Below, piece after piece: positions 1 through 8,126 of a DNA stretch of 64,000 bases; within the stretch, counting starts at the first letter, position 1; the number at the start of each line of letters is the position of its first letter. Location: NCBI GenBank assembly GCA_052326605.1, contig JBKQMB010000096.1:40659-104658 (forward strand), given 5' to 3'. Source of the DNA: Bog-756 sp052326605. GTDB taxonomy: Bacteria > Actinomycetota > Acidimicrobiia > Acidimicrobiales > RAAP-2. Below the pieces are notes generated by a model. It ran no database searches and was not told the origin of the DNA. It saw nothing but the letters and a program-made list of their open reading frames with translations. The translations under genes and the position numbers were made by a program.

Positions 1-288
1 TCACCCACATCGCCGGTCGCACCGTCAAGGAATCCGGAAGGCGCCCTCGTCAGCTCCGTCGACTCCGGCAGTCCGGCGGCATTCGGCGGACTCCTGCCCG
101 GCGACGTCATCGTCGCCATCGACCGCTACCAGGTCCACTCGATCGCCGAGCTCCGCACCAGGCTCTACTCCGATCCGCCGGGAACAGCGCTCGACGTCAC
201 CTTCCAACGGGCGGGAACCACACTCGCCACCTCGGTCGTGCTGGGCGACAACGACACCGATGCACCGGGGGTTGGCTCCTCGCCGTAG
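1..288 (+). CDS. PDZ-domain protein, C-terminal fragment (probable HtrA-type protease)
   Basis: The frame is open from the window edge to a TAG at 286-288, giving the last 95 residues; the start lies outside. The visible part is a PDZ domain: a GALVSSVDSGSPAAFGGLLPGD core (residues about 14-35) followed by a DVIVAIDRYQVHSIAELR stretch, as in the carboxylate-binding PDZ of S1C (DegP/HtrA) proteases. No catalytic residues are in view, so the protease assignment is inferred from the PDZ type and from a complete HtrA gene 1.7 kb away. It could also be another PDZ protein. Confidence 0.7.
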   Translation, partial: SPTSPVAPSRNPEGALVSSVDSGSPAAFGGLLPGDVIVAIDRYQVHSIAELRTRLYSDPPGTALDVTFQRAGTTLATSVVLGDNDTDAPGVGSSP

Positions 289-297
289 CATGAGGGT

Positions 298-1551
298 ATG
301 GCACCACCCGAACACGAGGACGCGGGAAACCCCTTCCAGTCCCTGCTCGGTGACCTGATGAACATGATCGGGTCCACTGCTCCCGATCAGTGGGGGATGA
401 CGCGGTCGTTCGCGCTCAACGTGGCCACCGGCGGAACTGCCGAGCCCAATGTCGAACCCATCCAGCGGATCCGGCTCGAGCAGCTCTCGCGGGTTGCCGA
501 GCTCAATGTGATCGAGACCACCGGCATGCCCGTCTCCCCGGACGGGCGCCGCCTCACCTGTGTGCCCGTGGGCAGGGGCGACTGGACGGCTCGTGCACTC
601 GAGTCGTGGCGCCCGATACTCGCCGCGATGGCCGCGCCCAACGCGACACCGACCGCCGCGCCCCCGACCGAACCGGCCCAGACGCCGGACCTGTTCGACG
701 AGGACCCGACCCGTGGCCTGGCAGGACTCATCGGCCAGTGGGCGACCGCAATCGGGCCGATGTTCTTCGGGCTGCAGGTCGGCTCGGTGGTCGGGCACCT
801 TGCGCAACGGACCCTCGGCCAGTACCCGTTGGCACTTCCGTGGGCACCGTCGGACGAGCTCCTCCTGGTGACGGCCAACATCACCTCCTTCGCCGAGGAT
901 TGGAGCCTGCCCGAGGAAGAAGCGCTCGTCTGGGTCTGCGCCCGTGAGCTCGCCTCCAACACGGTACTGACCCGGCCGTCGGTCAGGGCTCGAATGGAAG
1001 AGCTGCTGATGGCGCTGGCCAAGTCGTCCGCCGCCGCCCAGCAGGACTTGGCCGGACGGCTCGGGGGACTGGGGGCCCCGGGCGCCATCGACGCTCCGGG
1101 AGGGATGGATCTCGAGTCGCTCCAAGGGATGTTCGGCGATCCCGAGGCACTGCTCGGTGAGCTGTTGACCCCCGAATCGCGACGTTCGTCCGACCAGCTG
1201 ACCGCGCTCGCCGTGGTCATCGATGCCTACGCCGACCACGTGGCAAACCGGGTCGGCCAGAAGTTGGTGGGCTCCCACAGCCAACTGGCCGAGGCGTGGT
1301 ACCGGCGCCGCACCGAGCGGGGCAAGGGTGAAGAGGCGGCCGGGGCGCTGTTCGGCCTCGATCTCGATCAGACCCAGGTCGACCGGGGCCGGTCCTTCAT
1401 CAACGGCGTCATCGAGCGGGCCGGCGAGGATGGCCTGCCGCGACTGTGGACATCGGCCAGAAACCTCCCGACGCCGTCGGAGGTGGATGCACCCGGATTG
1501 TGGTTGGAGCGCATCAGCCTTCCCGAGCTCGACGAACCCGAAGCGGGCTGA
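298..1551 (+). CDS. DUF2342 / zincin-like family protein with degenerate metal site
   Basis: A 417-residue protein of the actinobacterial DUF2342 family (often named coenzyme-F420-associated or zinc-dependent metalloprotease). Family-like features are the N-terminal PFQSLLGDLMNMIG helix, a long helical middle part, and the C-terminal FGLDLDQTQVDRGRSFINGV segment followed by LPTPSEVDAPGLWLER. As I know the family, members carry an HExxH zinc motif in the central helix. Here the matching place reads R216-E217-L218-A219-S220: Glu is kept and both His are lost. The protein is therefore predicted to be a non-catalytic paralogue. It starts 9 nt after the preceding PDZ gene, so the two may be co-transcribed. 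Confidence 0.75.
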   Translation: MAPPEHEDAGNPFQSLLGDLMNMIGSTAPDQWGMTRSFALNVATGGTAEPNVEPIQRIRLEQLSRVAELNVIETTGMPVSPDGRRLTCVPVGRGDWTARALESWRPILAAMAAPNATPTAAPPTEPAQTPDLFDEDPTRGLAGLIGQWATAIGPMFFGLQVGSVVGHLAQRTLGQYPLALPWAPSDELLLVTANITSFAEDWSLPEEEALVWVCARELASNTVLTRPSVRARMEELLMALAKSSAAAQQDLAGRLGGLGAPGAIDAPGGMDLESLQGMFGDPEALLGELLTPESRRSSDQLTALAVVIDAYADHVANRVGQKLVGSHSQLAEAWYRRRTERGKGEEAAGALFGLDLDQTQVDRGRSFINGVIERAGEDGLPRLWTSARNLPTPSEVDAPGLWLERISLPELDEPEAG

Positions 1552-1560
1552 CCTCTGGGG

Positions 1561-1908
1561 TCAGGCCTCGTTGACCGGGTCCGTGCCCACGGCGCCACCC
1601 GCCGGCGTGGCGACGACTTCCTCTTCCGGCAGGCCCAGGTCCCATTCGAGCAGGATGTTCTCGCGCTCGGCGTCCCGGATCACCCGCTCCCGATTGCGCC
1701 GATACTGGGGATCGTGAGGCGGCAACAGCACCAGGCGGGCCATGGTCCGGCGACGGAACTCCTCGATCAGGGCAGGGTCCCCGTAGTCGGAGCGGACCTC
1801 CCAATGCGGGGCCACCGGTCCGAGGTAGACGACGCGGACGTGGCCGACCGGGGGTTGTGGCTCTTCGCTCTCCTCGGGAGGAGTCTGATCGTCGGTGACC
1901 GGGGTCAT
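1561..1908 (-). CDS. Conserved-looking hypothetical protein (115 aa)
   Basis: I do not recognise a family. The product is acidic at both ends (Glu/Pro-rich N-terminus, a run of Glu near LPEEEVVAT) with an Arg-rich middle (RRNRERVIRD) and no membrane segment. The ATG at 1908 has an AGGAGG about 11 nt upstream. It begins 38 nt after the stop of the htrA-like gene on the same strand, so it probably sits in that operon. It converges with the DUF2342 gene, with only 9 nt between the stops. Confidence 0.6.
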   Translation of the reverse strand: MTPVTDDQTPPEESEEPQPPVGHVRVVYLGPVAPHWEVRSDYGDPALIEEFRRRTMARLVLLPPHDPQYRRNRERVIRDAERENILLEWDLGLPEEEVVATPAGGAVGTDPVNEA

Positions 1909-1945
1909 GGCAGTTCTTCCTCCTGGGATTGCGGCACCGGGGATC

Positions 1946-3538
1946 CTACCCGCCGGTCGGGCGGGCCCCGAGCGTGACCTCCACCGTCATCTTGGTACTG
2001 CCCCGGTAGATGCCGACGGCCACACGATCACCGGGTTTGAACGGGTGGATGGCGGCGGTCAGATCGCTCGGGCTCTGGATCGCCGTGGCGTTCAACGACA
2101 CGACCACGTCGTTGGTCTGCAACCCGGCCTTGTCCGCCGGGCTCCCCGGCTGCACCGAGATGACCAGCGCCCCCGACGAAGGAGTCAGGTCGTCCTCCTG
2201 CTTGAGTGCAGGGGTGATCGGTCCCACGGTCACCCCCATGTAGGCGGCGTTCGACACGGGGACCGGCTGCGGGGTCGGGCTGCCGGCGCCTCCCGGGCCA
2301 CCATGCTGCAATTCAGTGAGGTGGGGCTTCACCGAATCGATCGAGATGGCGAAGCCGATGTTCTCGGTCGGCGCGTTACCCGTGCTGCTGGAAGCCACCG
2401 CGGTGTTCATGCCGACCACCTGCGCCTGCGCGTCGACTAGCGGTCCGCCGGAATTGCCAGGATTGATGGCGGCATCCGTCTGCAGCAGTCCTGTCAGGTT
2501 CTCGGTCTGCCCACTGTCGTTCTGCGCCGTCAGCGAGCGGCCGACGGCGGAGATGATCCCCTCGGTGACCGACGGGCCGCCCGCCAGTGCCAGGGCATTA
2601 CCGATGGCCAGCACGCCGTCACCCACCTGGGTCTGCCCCGAGTCACCCAATGCCACTGTCGGCAGGTTCGACGCGTGGTCGATCTGTACCAGGGCGAGGT
2701 CGTGGACCGGGTCGGTGCCCAGCACGTGGGCGGCCAGCGCCGTGGTCTGACCGAACAGGGTGACGGTCACCGATGTGGCTCCTGTCACGACGTGATTGTT
2801 GGTGAGCACCTCGCCGTCGGTCGTGAGGATCATCCCGGTCCCCGCAGCCTCGACGAAGTCGCCGCCAGACGAGGCGGATGCGGACTGGCTGTCGATGGAG
2901 ACCACCGCCGGTTCGACCTTGGCCAGTACCGCCTGGACGTCCTGGGGGCGGGCCAGCACACTCTTGTTCGGGAAGAACTGTTCCACGAAGGTGCGCTGGC
3001 TGCCTGCGCCGACCAGTGCTCCGACCAGGCCGCCGACCAGTGCGGCCACCACCGCGGTGAGGAGCACCACCCACATCCACGTGCGCCGCTGCAAGGTGTG
3101 GCGCACCACGCGCGGAGGGGGGACTGCGGGCAGGGCCCCGTACCCATAGGGGTAGGCGGGCGCGGGGCCGGGGGGGCCATACCCCCCGGCGTACCCCGGG
3201 TAGGAGGGATACACCGGGTACGGGGGGTAGCCCGGGTGGGGCGGATAGGGGGTGTAGGCCGCGGGCCGCGGGTAGGCGCCGGGCACCGGATCCACAGCGC
3301 CCGGTACCGAGGACGGCGGGCCTCTGCCCGTCCCCGGTTGGGACGTCGAAGGGGGTACTGGGTCGGACGGCAACGGGCCGGACGGGACACTCCGGGGCGT
3401 GGAGGTCGGTTCGGGGGGGACTCCCCCGTCGTTATCCGGAGGCCGGTTCGGATCCCCTTCGTTGCGGCCTTCATAAGAAGGCCCAGGTGCCCGATAAGAA
3501 AATTGTGAGGATTCCATCAATACCGGCTCATTTCGCAC
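1946..3538 (-). CDS. Membrane-anchored HtrA/DegP-like S1C serine protease
   Basis: A 530-residue envelope protease for quality control or signalling. Order: a cytoplasmic Pro/Tyr-rich tail (about 1-140, with repeated PYPxYP-type units), one membrane segment (about 154-177), a trypsin-like domain and a C-terminal PDZ domain (about 435-525). The catalytic triad is complete: His249 in TNNHVVTGA, Asp280 in DPVHDLALVQ and Ser363 in NPGNSGGPL. The start used is a GTG; an in-frame ATG seven codons later (3517) is an equally good candidate, since neither has a clear ribosome-binding site. The low-complexity N-terminal tail is typical of actinobacterial HtrA proteins. Confidence 0.92.
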   Translation of the reverse strand: MRNEPVLMESSQFSYRAPGPSYEGRNEGDPNRPPDNDGGVPPEPTSTPRSVPSGPLPSDPVPPSTSQPGTGRGPPSSVPGAVDPVPGAYPRPAAYTPYPPHPGYPPYPVYPSYPGYAGGYGPPGPAPAYPYGYGALPAVPPPRVVRHTLQRRTWMWVVLLTAVVAALVGGLVGALVGAGSQRTFVEQFFPNKSVLARPQDVQAVLAKVEPAVVSIDSQSASASSGGDFVEAAGTGMILTTDGEVLTNNHVVTGATSVTVTLFGQTTALAAHVLGTDPVHDLALVQIDHASNLPTVALGDSGQTQVGDGVLAIGNALALAGGPSVTEGIISAVGRSLTAQNDSGQTENLTGLLQTDAAINPGNSGGPLVDAQAQVVGMNTAVASSSTGNAPTENIGFAISIDSVKPHLTELQHGGPGGAGSPTPQPVPVSNAAYMGVTVGPITPALKQEDDLTPSSGALVISVQPGSPADKAGLQTNDVVVSLNATAIQSPSDLTAAIHPFKPGDRVAVGIYRGSTKMTVEVTLGARPTGG

Positions 3539-3540
3539 TG

Positions 3541-3559
3541 CGCATTGCTTCGAAATGCG
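3541..3559. promoter_or_regulatory. Short inverted repeat between htrA-like and whiB-like genes
   Basis: CGCATT (3541-3546) and AATGCG (3554-3559) form perfect 6-nt arms around a 7-nt spacer. They lie in the 112-nt gap between two divergently transcribed genes, where a regulator could bind. No binding protein is identifiable from the sequence. Confidence 0.25.
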
Positions 3560-3650
3560 ACACTAGCTGTGCACCGGATGACAGCGACATCAGGGTCGGC
3601 ACACTACACCCGACACCTGCCGCAGCATCCTCGAGATCTACGGAGGAGCC

Positions 3651-3893
3651 ATGGACACGAATTGGATGAACCGGGGGAAGTGCAAGGACCTCTCTCCCAC
3701 CATCTTCTTTCCGAGCGACGGCGTGGGCGTGCAAGAGGCCCAGCGCATCTGCGCGGAGTGTCCCGTGTCGGACGCGTGCCTTCAGTACGCGCTCGACGAG
3801 CGGGTCGACCACGGCGTCTGGGGTGGCACCTCCGAGCGCGAGCGGCGCCGGATGCTCCGTCGTCGCCGTGTCGGGCACGCAGTTTCCGTCTGA
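3651..3893 (+). CDS. WhiB-family iron-sulfur transcription regulator
   Basis: An 80-residue WhiB-like protein. Four [4Fe-4S]-ligating cysteines are present (C11, C34, C37, C43, in the C-x2-C-x5-C pattern), followed by the GVWGG turn (55-59) and a basic ERERRRMLRRRR tail that contacts DNA. WhiB proteins act with the principal sigma factor and often sense redox state or NO. The ATG has a strong ribosome-binding site (ACGGAGGAGCC). It is divergent from the htrA-like gene and followed 37 nt later by a formiminotransferase-like gene. The exact WhiB subtype is not clear. Confidence 0.93.
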   Translation: MDTNWMNRGKCKDLSPTIFFPSDGVGVQEAQRICAECPVSDACLQYALDERVDHGVWGGTSERERRRMLRRRRVGHAVSV

Positions 3894-3930
3894 GGATTGA
3901 CCCACCAGGTCTGACGGGGCCGGGGCCCAG

Positions 3931-4845
3931 GTGTTGACTGAGTGCGTCATCAACGTCAGCGAAGGGCGCAGCACGGAGACAATCGATGCGATCCGCGTCG
4001 CCGGCGCACCCGAGGTGCTCGATGTCCACTCCGACCCGGAGCACCACCGTTCCGTTCTGACCCTGGGTGGACCACTCGATGCGGTGGAGGATGCAGCCCG
4101 GCGGGTGGTCGTCGAGGCCGTCGACCGCATCGACCTGCGAGCACACGCCGGCATCCACCCGCGCCTGGGGGCGGCCGACGTGGTGCCCTTCATACCGCTT
4201 GCTTCCTGCGGGCAGTCGGCGGTTGCGCCGTCCACGGGATCGGCCGGGGACGCCTGGTCCCGCGTGGTCGACGCCAGAGACCGCTTCGCCGTCTGGGCCG
4301 CGTCCACTCTGCAGTTGCCCTGCTTCCTGTACGGCCCGGAGCGTACGCTGCCCGAGGTCCGGCGGAGGGCGTTCCGGTCACTGGCGCCGGACACCGGACC
4401 CTCTGAGCCCCACCCCACGGCAGGTGCCTCGGCCGTGGGCGCCCGGCCGGTGCTGGTCGCCTACAACCTGTGGATCGCCGGCGCATCCGATGGCACTCCC
4501 GAGGAGGAGCACGCCCGGGCGGTGGCGGTGGCCCGTTCGCTGGCGAACGACCTCCGAGGACCCGCCGTCCGGAGCCTGGGCTTCGCGGTGGACGCAGGCG
4601 CACAGGTCAGCTTCAACCTGATCGACCCGGCCGCACGTTCCGTTGTCGACGTCTACGACGCCGTGGCGTCGGGCGCCGAGTCGAAGGGCTGCAGGGTGCT
4701 GCGAGCCGAGTTGGTCGGCCTCGCACCGGCCGAGGTGCTCGACGCCGTCCCCCGCCATCGCTGGGCGGAACTCGATCTCACCGAGGATCGGACCATCGAG
4801 GGCCGTCTGGAGGACAACCAGTTCCCCACCGCCGGCACCAGGTGA
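3931..4845 (+). CDS. Glutamate formimidoyltransferase-like protein (FTCD N-domain)
   Basis: 304 residues matching the formiminotransferase domain of FTCD, which moves the formimino group from formiminoglutamate to tetrahydrofolate in histidine breakdown. Diagnostic stretches are ECVINVSEGR at the N-terminus, DVHSDPEHHRSVLT, and HAGIHPRLGAADVVPFIP, which holds the expected catalytic His. No cyclodeaminase domain follows, and no hut genes are nearby, so the substrate in this organism is uncertain. The start is GTG at 3931 with TTG three bases later as an alternative. The gene converges with the second whiB-like gene (18-nt gap). Confidence 0.8.
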   Translation: MLTECVINVSEGRSTETIDAIRVAGAPEVLDVHSDPEHHRSVLTLGGPLDAVEDAARRVVVEAVDRIDLRAHAGIHPRLGAADVVPFIPLASCGQSAVAPSTGSAGDAWSRVVDARDRFAVWAASTLQLPCFLYGPERTLPEVRRRAFRSLAPDTGPSEPHPTAGASAVGARPVLVAYNLWIAGASDGTPEEEHARAVAVARSLANDLRGPAVRSLGFAVDAGAQVSFNLIDPAARSVVDVYDAVASGAESKGCRVLRAELVGLAPAEVLDAVPRHRWAELDLTEDRTIEGRLEDNQFPTAGTR

Positions 4846-4863
4846 GCCCGATGCTGCCGATGC

Positions 4864-5214
4864 CTACGAAGCGGTGACCGCCCGGCGCTGCATGGCACGT
4901 TGGCGGCGCAGCCGGCGGCGCTCCCGCTCCGACAGTCCACCCCAGATCCCGAACTTCTCGCCGTTTGCCAGGGCGTACTCGAGACACTCCTCGCGGACCA
5001 CACAACCACGACACACCTCCTTCGCCTCGCGGGTCGATGCCCCCCGCTCGGGGAAGAAGAGGTCGGGATCGACCCCCATACAGTTCGCCTTGGTCTGCCA
5101 GGTCCGCTCTTGGGGTCCGTACATCAATGACACCATGTCCACCGACAGGCCTCCCTCCCACTCAGCCACGCGGTCTCGGGTGAAGCCGCATAGCACTGAT
5201 GTAACTACAGCCAT
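4864..5214 (-). CDS. WhiB-family regulator, WhiB/WhmD-like
   Basis: The frame is open further upstream, but the ATG at 5214 has a textbook GGAGG five bases before it, giving 116 residues. Cluster ligands are C45, C68, C71 and C77; GIWGG is at 89-93, and the SEREERRRLRRQ-like basic tail follows. The segment DPDLFFPERGASTREAKEVC closely resembles Streptomyces WhiB and mycobacterial WhmD/WhiB2, regulators of septation and sporulation. Two further in-frame ATGs (residues 27 and 31) could give a shorter product of more usual WhiB length. An additional Cys9 lies outside the core motif. Confidence 0.93.
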   Translation of the reverse strand: MAVVTSVLCGFTRDRVAEWEGGLSVDMVSLMYGPQERTWQTKANCMGVDPDLFFPERGASTREAKEVCRGCVVREECLEYALANGEKFGIWGGLSERERRRLRRQRAMQRRAVTAS

Positions 5215-5319
5215 GTCATCCTCCACTATCTGAGGACGAAACGCAAGAAGAACCTGCTTGTGATCAGGGGCGCAATATCCGGGGGCCATCGCAGGGGGTC
5301 CGGCACCGTCCCCTTCACG

Positions 5320-6072
5320 TCAGATCGATGCCCAGAACTGCTCCAGTGCCCTGGCTCCGCCGGCCGGGTCCCCGAGCATCCACCAATGGCCCTGGCCCTC
5401 CATGACATGGGTGCGCGCGCCCAGTCGTTCCGCCACCACCGAGCCCAGATCACCGGGGCCCATGAAGGGGTCGAGCGGGGCGGTGACGCTGAGCCCGGGG
5501 AGACCGCCGGCAGGCTCGAGCTCGCGGCCCCACTCCGCCATCGCCGGCTGGACCGCCGATCGGTAGAGGGCCAGGACGCACCGGGCCATCCCCGGGTCCG
5601 CAGCCGCGATCAACCGCTCGGCCGTCGCACGCGGAATGCCCAGGCTCTCGAAGACGGCGACCCGGTCCCGGAACGGCGTCGCCAGGAACGACTCGAAGTA
5701 CTTCTCGCCGGCTCCCTCGGTCTGCCAGATCTGCGCGAAGTCGTGCCAGACGTAGGCCGGGTGGAGTCCCCCGAGTGCGTCACTCACCCAACTCCGCACG
5801 AGGTCGGGGCGGAGGGACACGGTGCGCAGGGTGAGGATCCCACCCCAGTCGTGGCCGACCAGATCGACGGGGCCATCGGCGGCGGCCAGCACCTCGAGCT
5901 CACCGATCAGCCAGTCGACGTACTCCTCCTTGGTGGCACCCCACCCGTCGGGCGCCGAACGCCCGAAGCCGGGAAGATGGAGGCAGGAGACATCGGTGCG
6001 CTCGAGTCGTGAGACCAGGTCGTCCCAGATGACAGGGGTCTCCGGGTTGCCGTGGACGAAGGTTACGGTCAT
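5320..6072 (-). CDS. Alpha/beta hydrolase, epoxide hydrolase / haloalkane dehalogenase type
   Basis: A 250-residue alpha/beta-hydrolase. The oxyanion motif HGNPET is at 7-12. The nucleophile elbow reads GHDWGG with Asp75, the nucleophile of epoxide hydrolases and haloalkane dehalogenases rather than of Ser esterases. The general-base His lies in GQGHWW near the C-terminus. The substrate cannot be told from sequence. It begins 20 nt after the VWA gene on the same strand, so it is probably the third gene of the moxR-VWA operon. Confidence 0.85.
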   Translation of the reverse strand: MTVTFVHGNPETPVIWDDLVSRLERTDVSCLHLPGFGRSAPDGWGATKEEYVDWLIGELEVLAAADGPVDLVGHDWGGILTLRTVSLRPDLVRSWVSDALGGLHPAYVWHDFAQIWQTEGAGEKYFESFLATPFRDRVAVFESLGIPRATAERLIAAADPGMARCVLALYRSAVQPAMAEWGRELEPAGGLPGLSVTAPLDPFMGPGDLGSVVAERLGARTHVMEGQGHWWMLGDPAGGARALEQFWASI

Positions 6073-6092
6073 GCAGCGAAGGCAACAGGGCC

Positions 6093-8126
6093 TCAGCCGG
6101 CCCGGTGTCCCCGGGTACGGAGCATCGTCTTGTGCTTAAGGAAGTCGACCAGCACGTAGTCGCCCAATTCGTCCGGTGAAGTGGCGAACGTCCGTCCCCG
6201 GTTGATGCGGGCCAACTGCTCGACGAACCCCTGCAGGCCGCGATCGGGATCGAGCAGGAAGGTGTTGATGGTGATACCGGCCTTGGTGCACCGCATCACC
6301 TCGGCCAGGGTGACCTCGAGCGTCTCGGGTACCGGTGGGTAGTTGAAGAAGACGTCGTAGCCGACGCCCCGGTCGTAGGGGATGATGTGGGCAGTCGGCT
6401 CGCCGTCGGTGACCAGGATGATCTGTTTGGTCCCCGGTTGGTGGGCGAGCATCTTGCGGGCCAGGATCAGCCCGTGCTGCAGGTTGGTCCCATAGACGTA
6501 GTCCCAGCTGACGGTGGGCAGGTCTTCGGGCTCGATCACCCGGGCCACCTCGGAGAACCCGACGAGGCCGAGGTAGTCGCGGGGGAACCGCGTCGAGATC
6601 AGCGTGTGGAGTGCCATGGCCATCTTCTTCGCCGGGACGAAGTTGTCCCGCATCGGCATGGACAGCGACAGGTCCAGGAGCAGCACGGTGGCCGACCGCG
6701 TCAGGGCCTCGGTCTCGATCACCTCGAAGTCGTCGGGGTGGAGCCGCACCGGGACGCCGCTGCCGGCCCTGCGCACCGCATTGTGCACCGTCCGTGACAG
6801 GTCGAGGTTGAAGGGGTCGCCGAACTCGTAGGGCTTGGTGGTCTCCTCGCGATCGTGGCCGGTGCCCGTCCAGGTGGTGGCATGGTTCCCCACCCGTTCC
6901 TTGGTCAGCTGCGAGAAGAGGTCGGAGAGCGCCTGTTGGCCGATCCGTCGGATCCCTTTCGGGGTCAGCTCGAATCGCCCCTCCCGCTGGTCGATGAGCC
7001 CGGCGTCCGTCAACTGCTTGGCCAGTTTTGCCAACCGGTCGAGCGACCGGGCGGCGTCCTCACCCAGGTTGCGAGCCACCTTGTCGAGATCGACCTCGGC
7101 CAGTGCCGCCGGCGAGTTGGCAGATCGGAGATAGGCCTCGAGCTCGTCGAGGTCGCGTAGCCGCCCGGCGGCATCGGCCCCCTCACCCATGCCCATGGGC
7201 TGGTCGCCGCTGAAGCGGAACCGTTGCTCCCAACCGGCGCCTGGGAACGCCTTCTGCAGATTGCCTGCCAGGCGGTCCACCTGCCAACGCAGGTCGAGGT
7301 CCTCCAACAGCGACTCGGCCAGGCCCTGGAGCTGGGCACGTTGCTCGGGCGACATCGAGTTCCACATGGCCTGGGCTGCGGCCATGCGGGCGGCCAGCTG
7401 CTCGAGCAGTTCGTCGAGGGAAGACGGGTTGCCAGGGAACAGGTCGCCGAACTGCTCCATGAATGTCTCGAAGCTGGGGTCGATGGGCTCGCCCGCCTCG
7501 CGTTGCTCGACCATCCGGTTCAGCGCGTCGAACGCCTCCCGCAGGTGCTCCAGCTGTGCCGGGTCGGGGTTGGACAGCGCCTCGGACATCTGCTCGAAGT
7601 AGGTCCGGGCGACCTCCTCGCGCAGACGCTCGACCAGCTCCTCGAAATGCTCGCGCGCCTCGGACGACACGAACTCGTACTGCTGCAGGCCGCGCACCGT
7701 GCCGGCCAGGTCGCTCGGGAGCAGGTCGAGCTGCATACGCCGTTCGGCAGCCACCTCGTCGGTGACCTCCCGTCGGCGCTGGTCCCCCGAGGCCTCGGCA
7801 TCGGCCTGCAGCCGTTCGATGCCGGTGCGCTCCTCGGCCAGCACCTGTTGGAGCTCCTCGGCCACCTCGCGGTAGGCGCCACCCAGGTCGCCCCGCTCGA
7901 GCTGCTCCTCACGTTCGAGCCGGAGCTGGTCCAGGAGATCGCGCAGTCCCTGCACCTGCTCGCCGTCGGGGGTGCGCCACCCGCGGTTGAGCATCCGCTG
8001 GAGCGCTTCGTGGAGGTCGCCGTTGGCCAGGAGGTCGTCGGTCAGCTGCGACAGCACCGAGTCGGTGTCGTCGACCAGCGAGTCCTGGGTCCCGTCCCAA
8101 CGGCGGTAGTCGAAGCGCCAGGTCAT
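6093..8126 (-). CDS. VWA-domain protein (partner of MoxR/Mg-chelatase-like ATPase)
   Basis: 677 residues. About 440 N-terminal residues are helical and rich in Glu, Leu and Arg, likely coiled coil. A von Willebrand A domain follows, with a MIDAS motif DLSLS (D485, S487, S489) and the downstream TDGEPT loop. MoxR-VWA pairs, like BchI-BchD of Mg-chelatase, act as AAA+ chaperones or metal-insertion machines. The start codon overlaps the stop of the ATPase gene as ATGA (8123-8126), showing tight coupling. The cellular target is unknown. Confidence 0.88.
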   Translation of the reverse strand: MTWRFDYRRWDGTQDSLVDDTDSVLSQLTDDLLANGDLHEALQRMLNRGWRTPDGEQVQGLRDLLDQLRLEREEQLERGDLGGAYREVAEELQQVLAEERTGIERLQADAEASGDQRRREVTDEVAAERRMQLDLLPSDLAGTVRGLQQYEFVSSEAREHFEELVERLREEVARTYFEQMSEALSNPDPAQLEHLREAFDALNRMVEQREAGEPIDPSFETFMEQFGDLFPGNPSSLDELLEQLAARMAAAQAMWNSMSPEQRAQLQGLAESLLEDLDLRWQVDRLAGNLQKAFPGAGWEQRFRFSGDQPMGMGEGADAAGRLRDLDELEAYLRSANSPAALAEVDLDKVARNLGEDAARSLDRLAKLAKQLTDAGLIDQREGRFELTPKGIRRIGQQALSDLFSQLTKERVGNHATTWTGTGHDREETTKPYEFGDPFNLDLSRTVHNAVRRAGSGVPVRLHPDDFEVIETEALTRSATVLLLDLSLSMPMRDNFVPAKKMAMALHTLISTRFPRDYLGLVGFSEVARVIEPEDLPTVSWDYVYGTNLQHGLILARKMLAHQPGTKQIILVTDGEPTAHIIPYDRGVGYDVFFNYPPVPETLEVTLAEVMRCTKAGITINTFLLDPDRGLQGFVEQLARINRGRTFATSPDELGDYVLVDFLKHKTMLRTRGHRAG

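Noticed and set aside
25..1284. 419-codon antisense frame over the DUF2342 gene
   Set aside because: Composition typical of antisense of a GC-rich gene; the + strand frame matches a known family.
1951..1966. GC hairpin near the htrA-like stop as terminator
   Set aside because: It lies inside the last codons and the next gene follows by 38 nt on the same strand, so termination there is unlikely.
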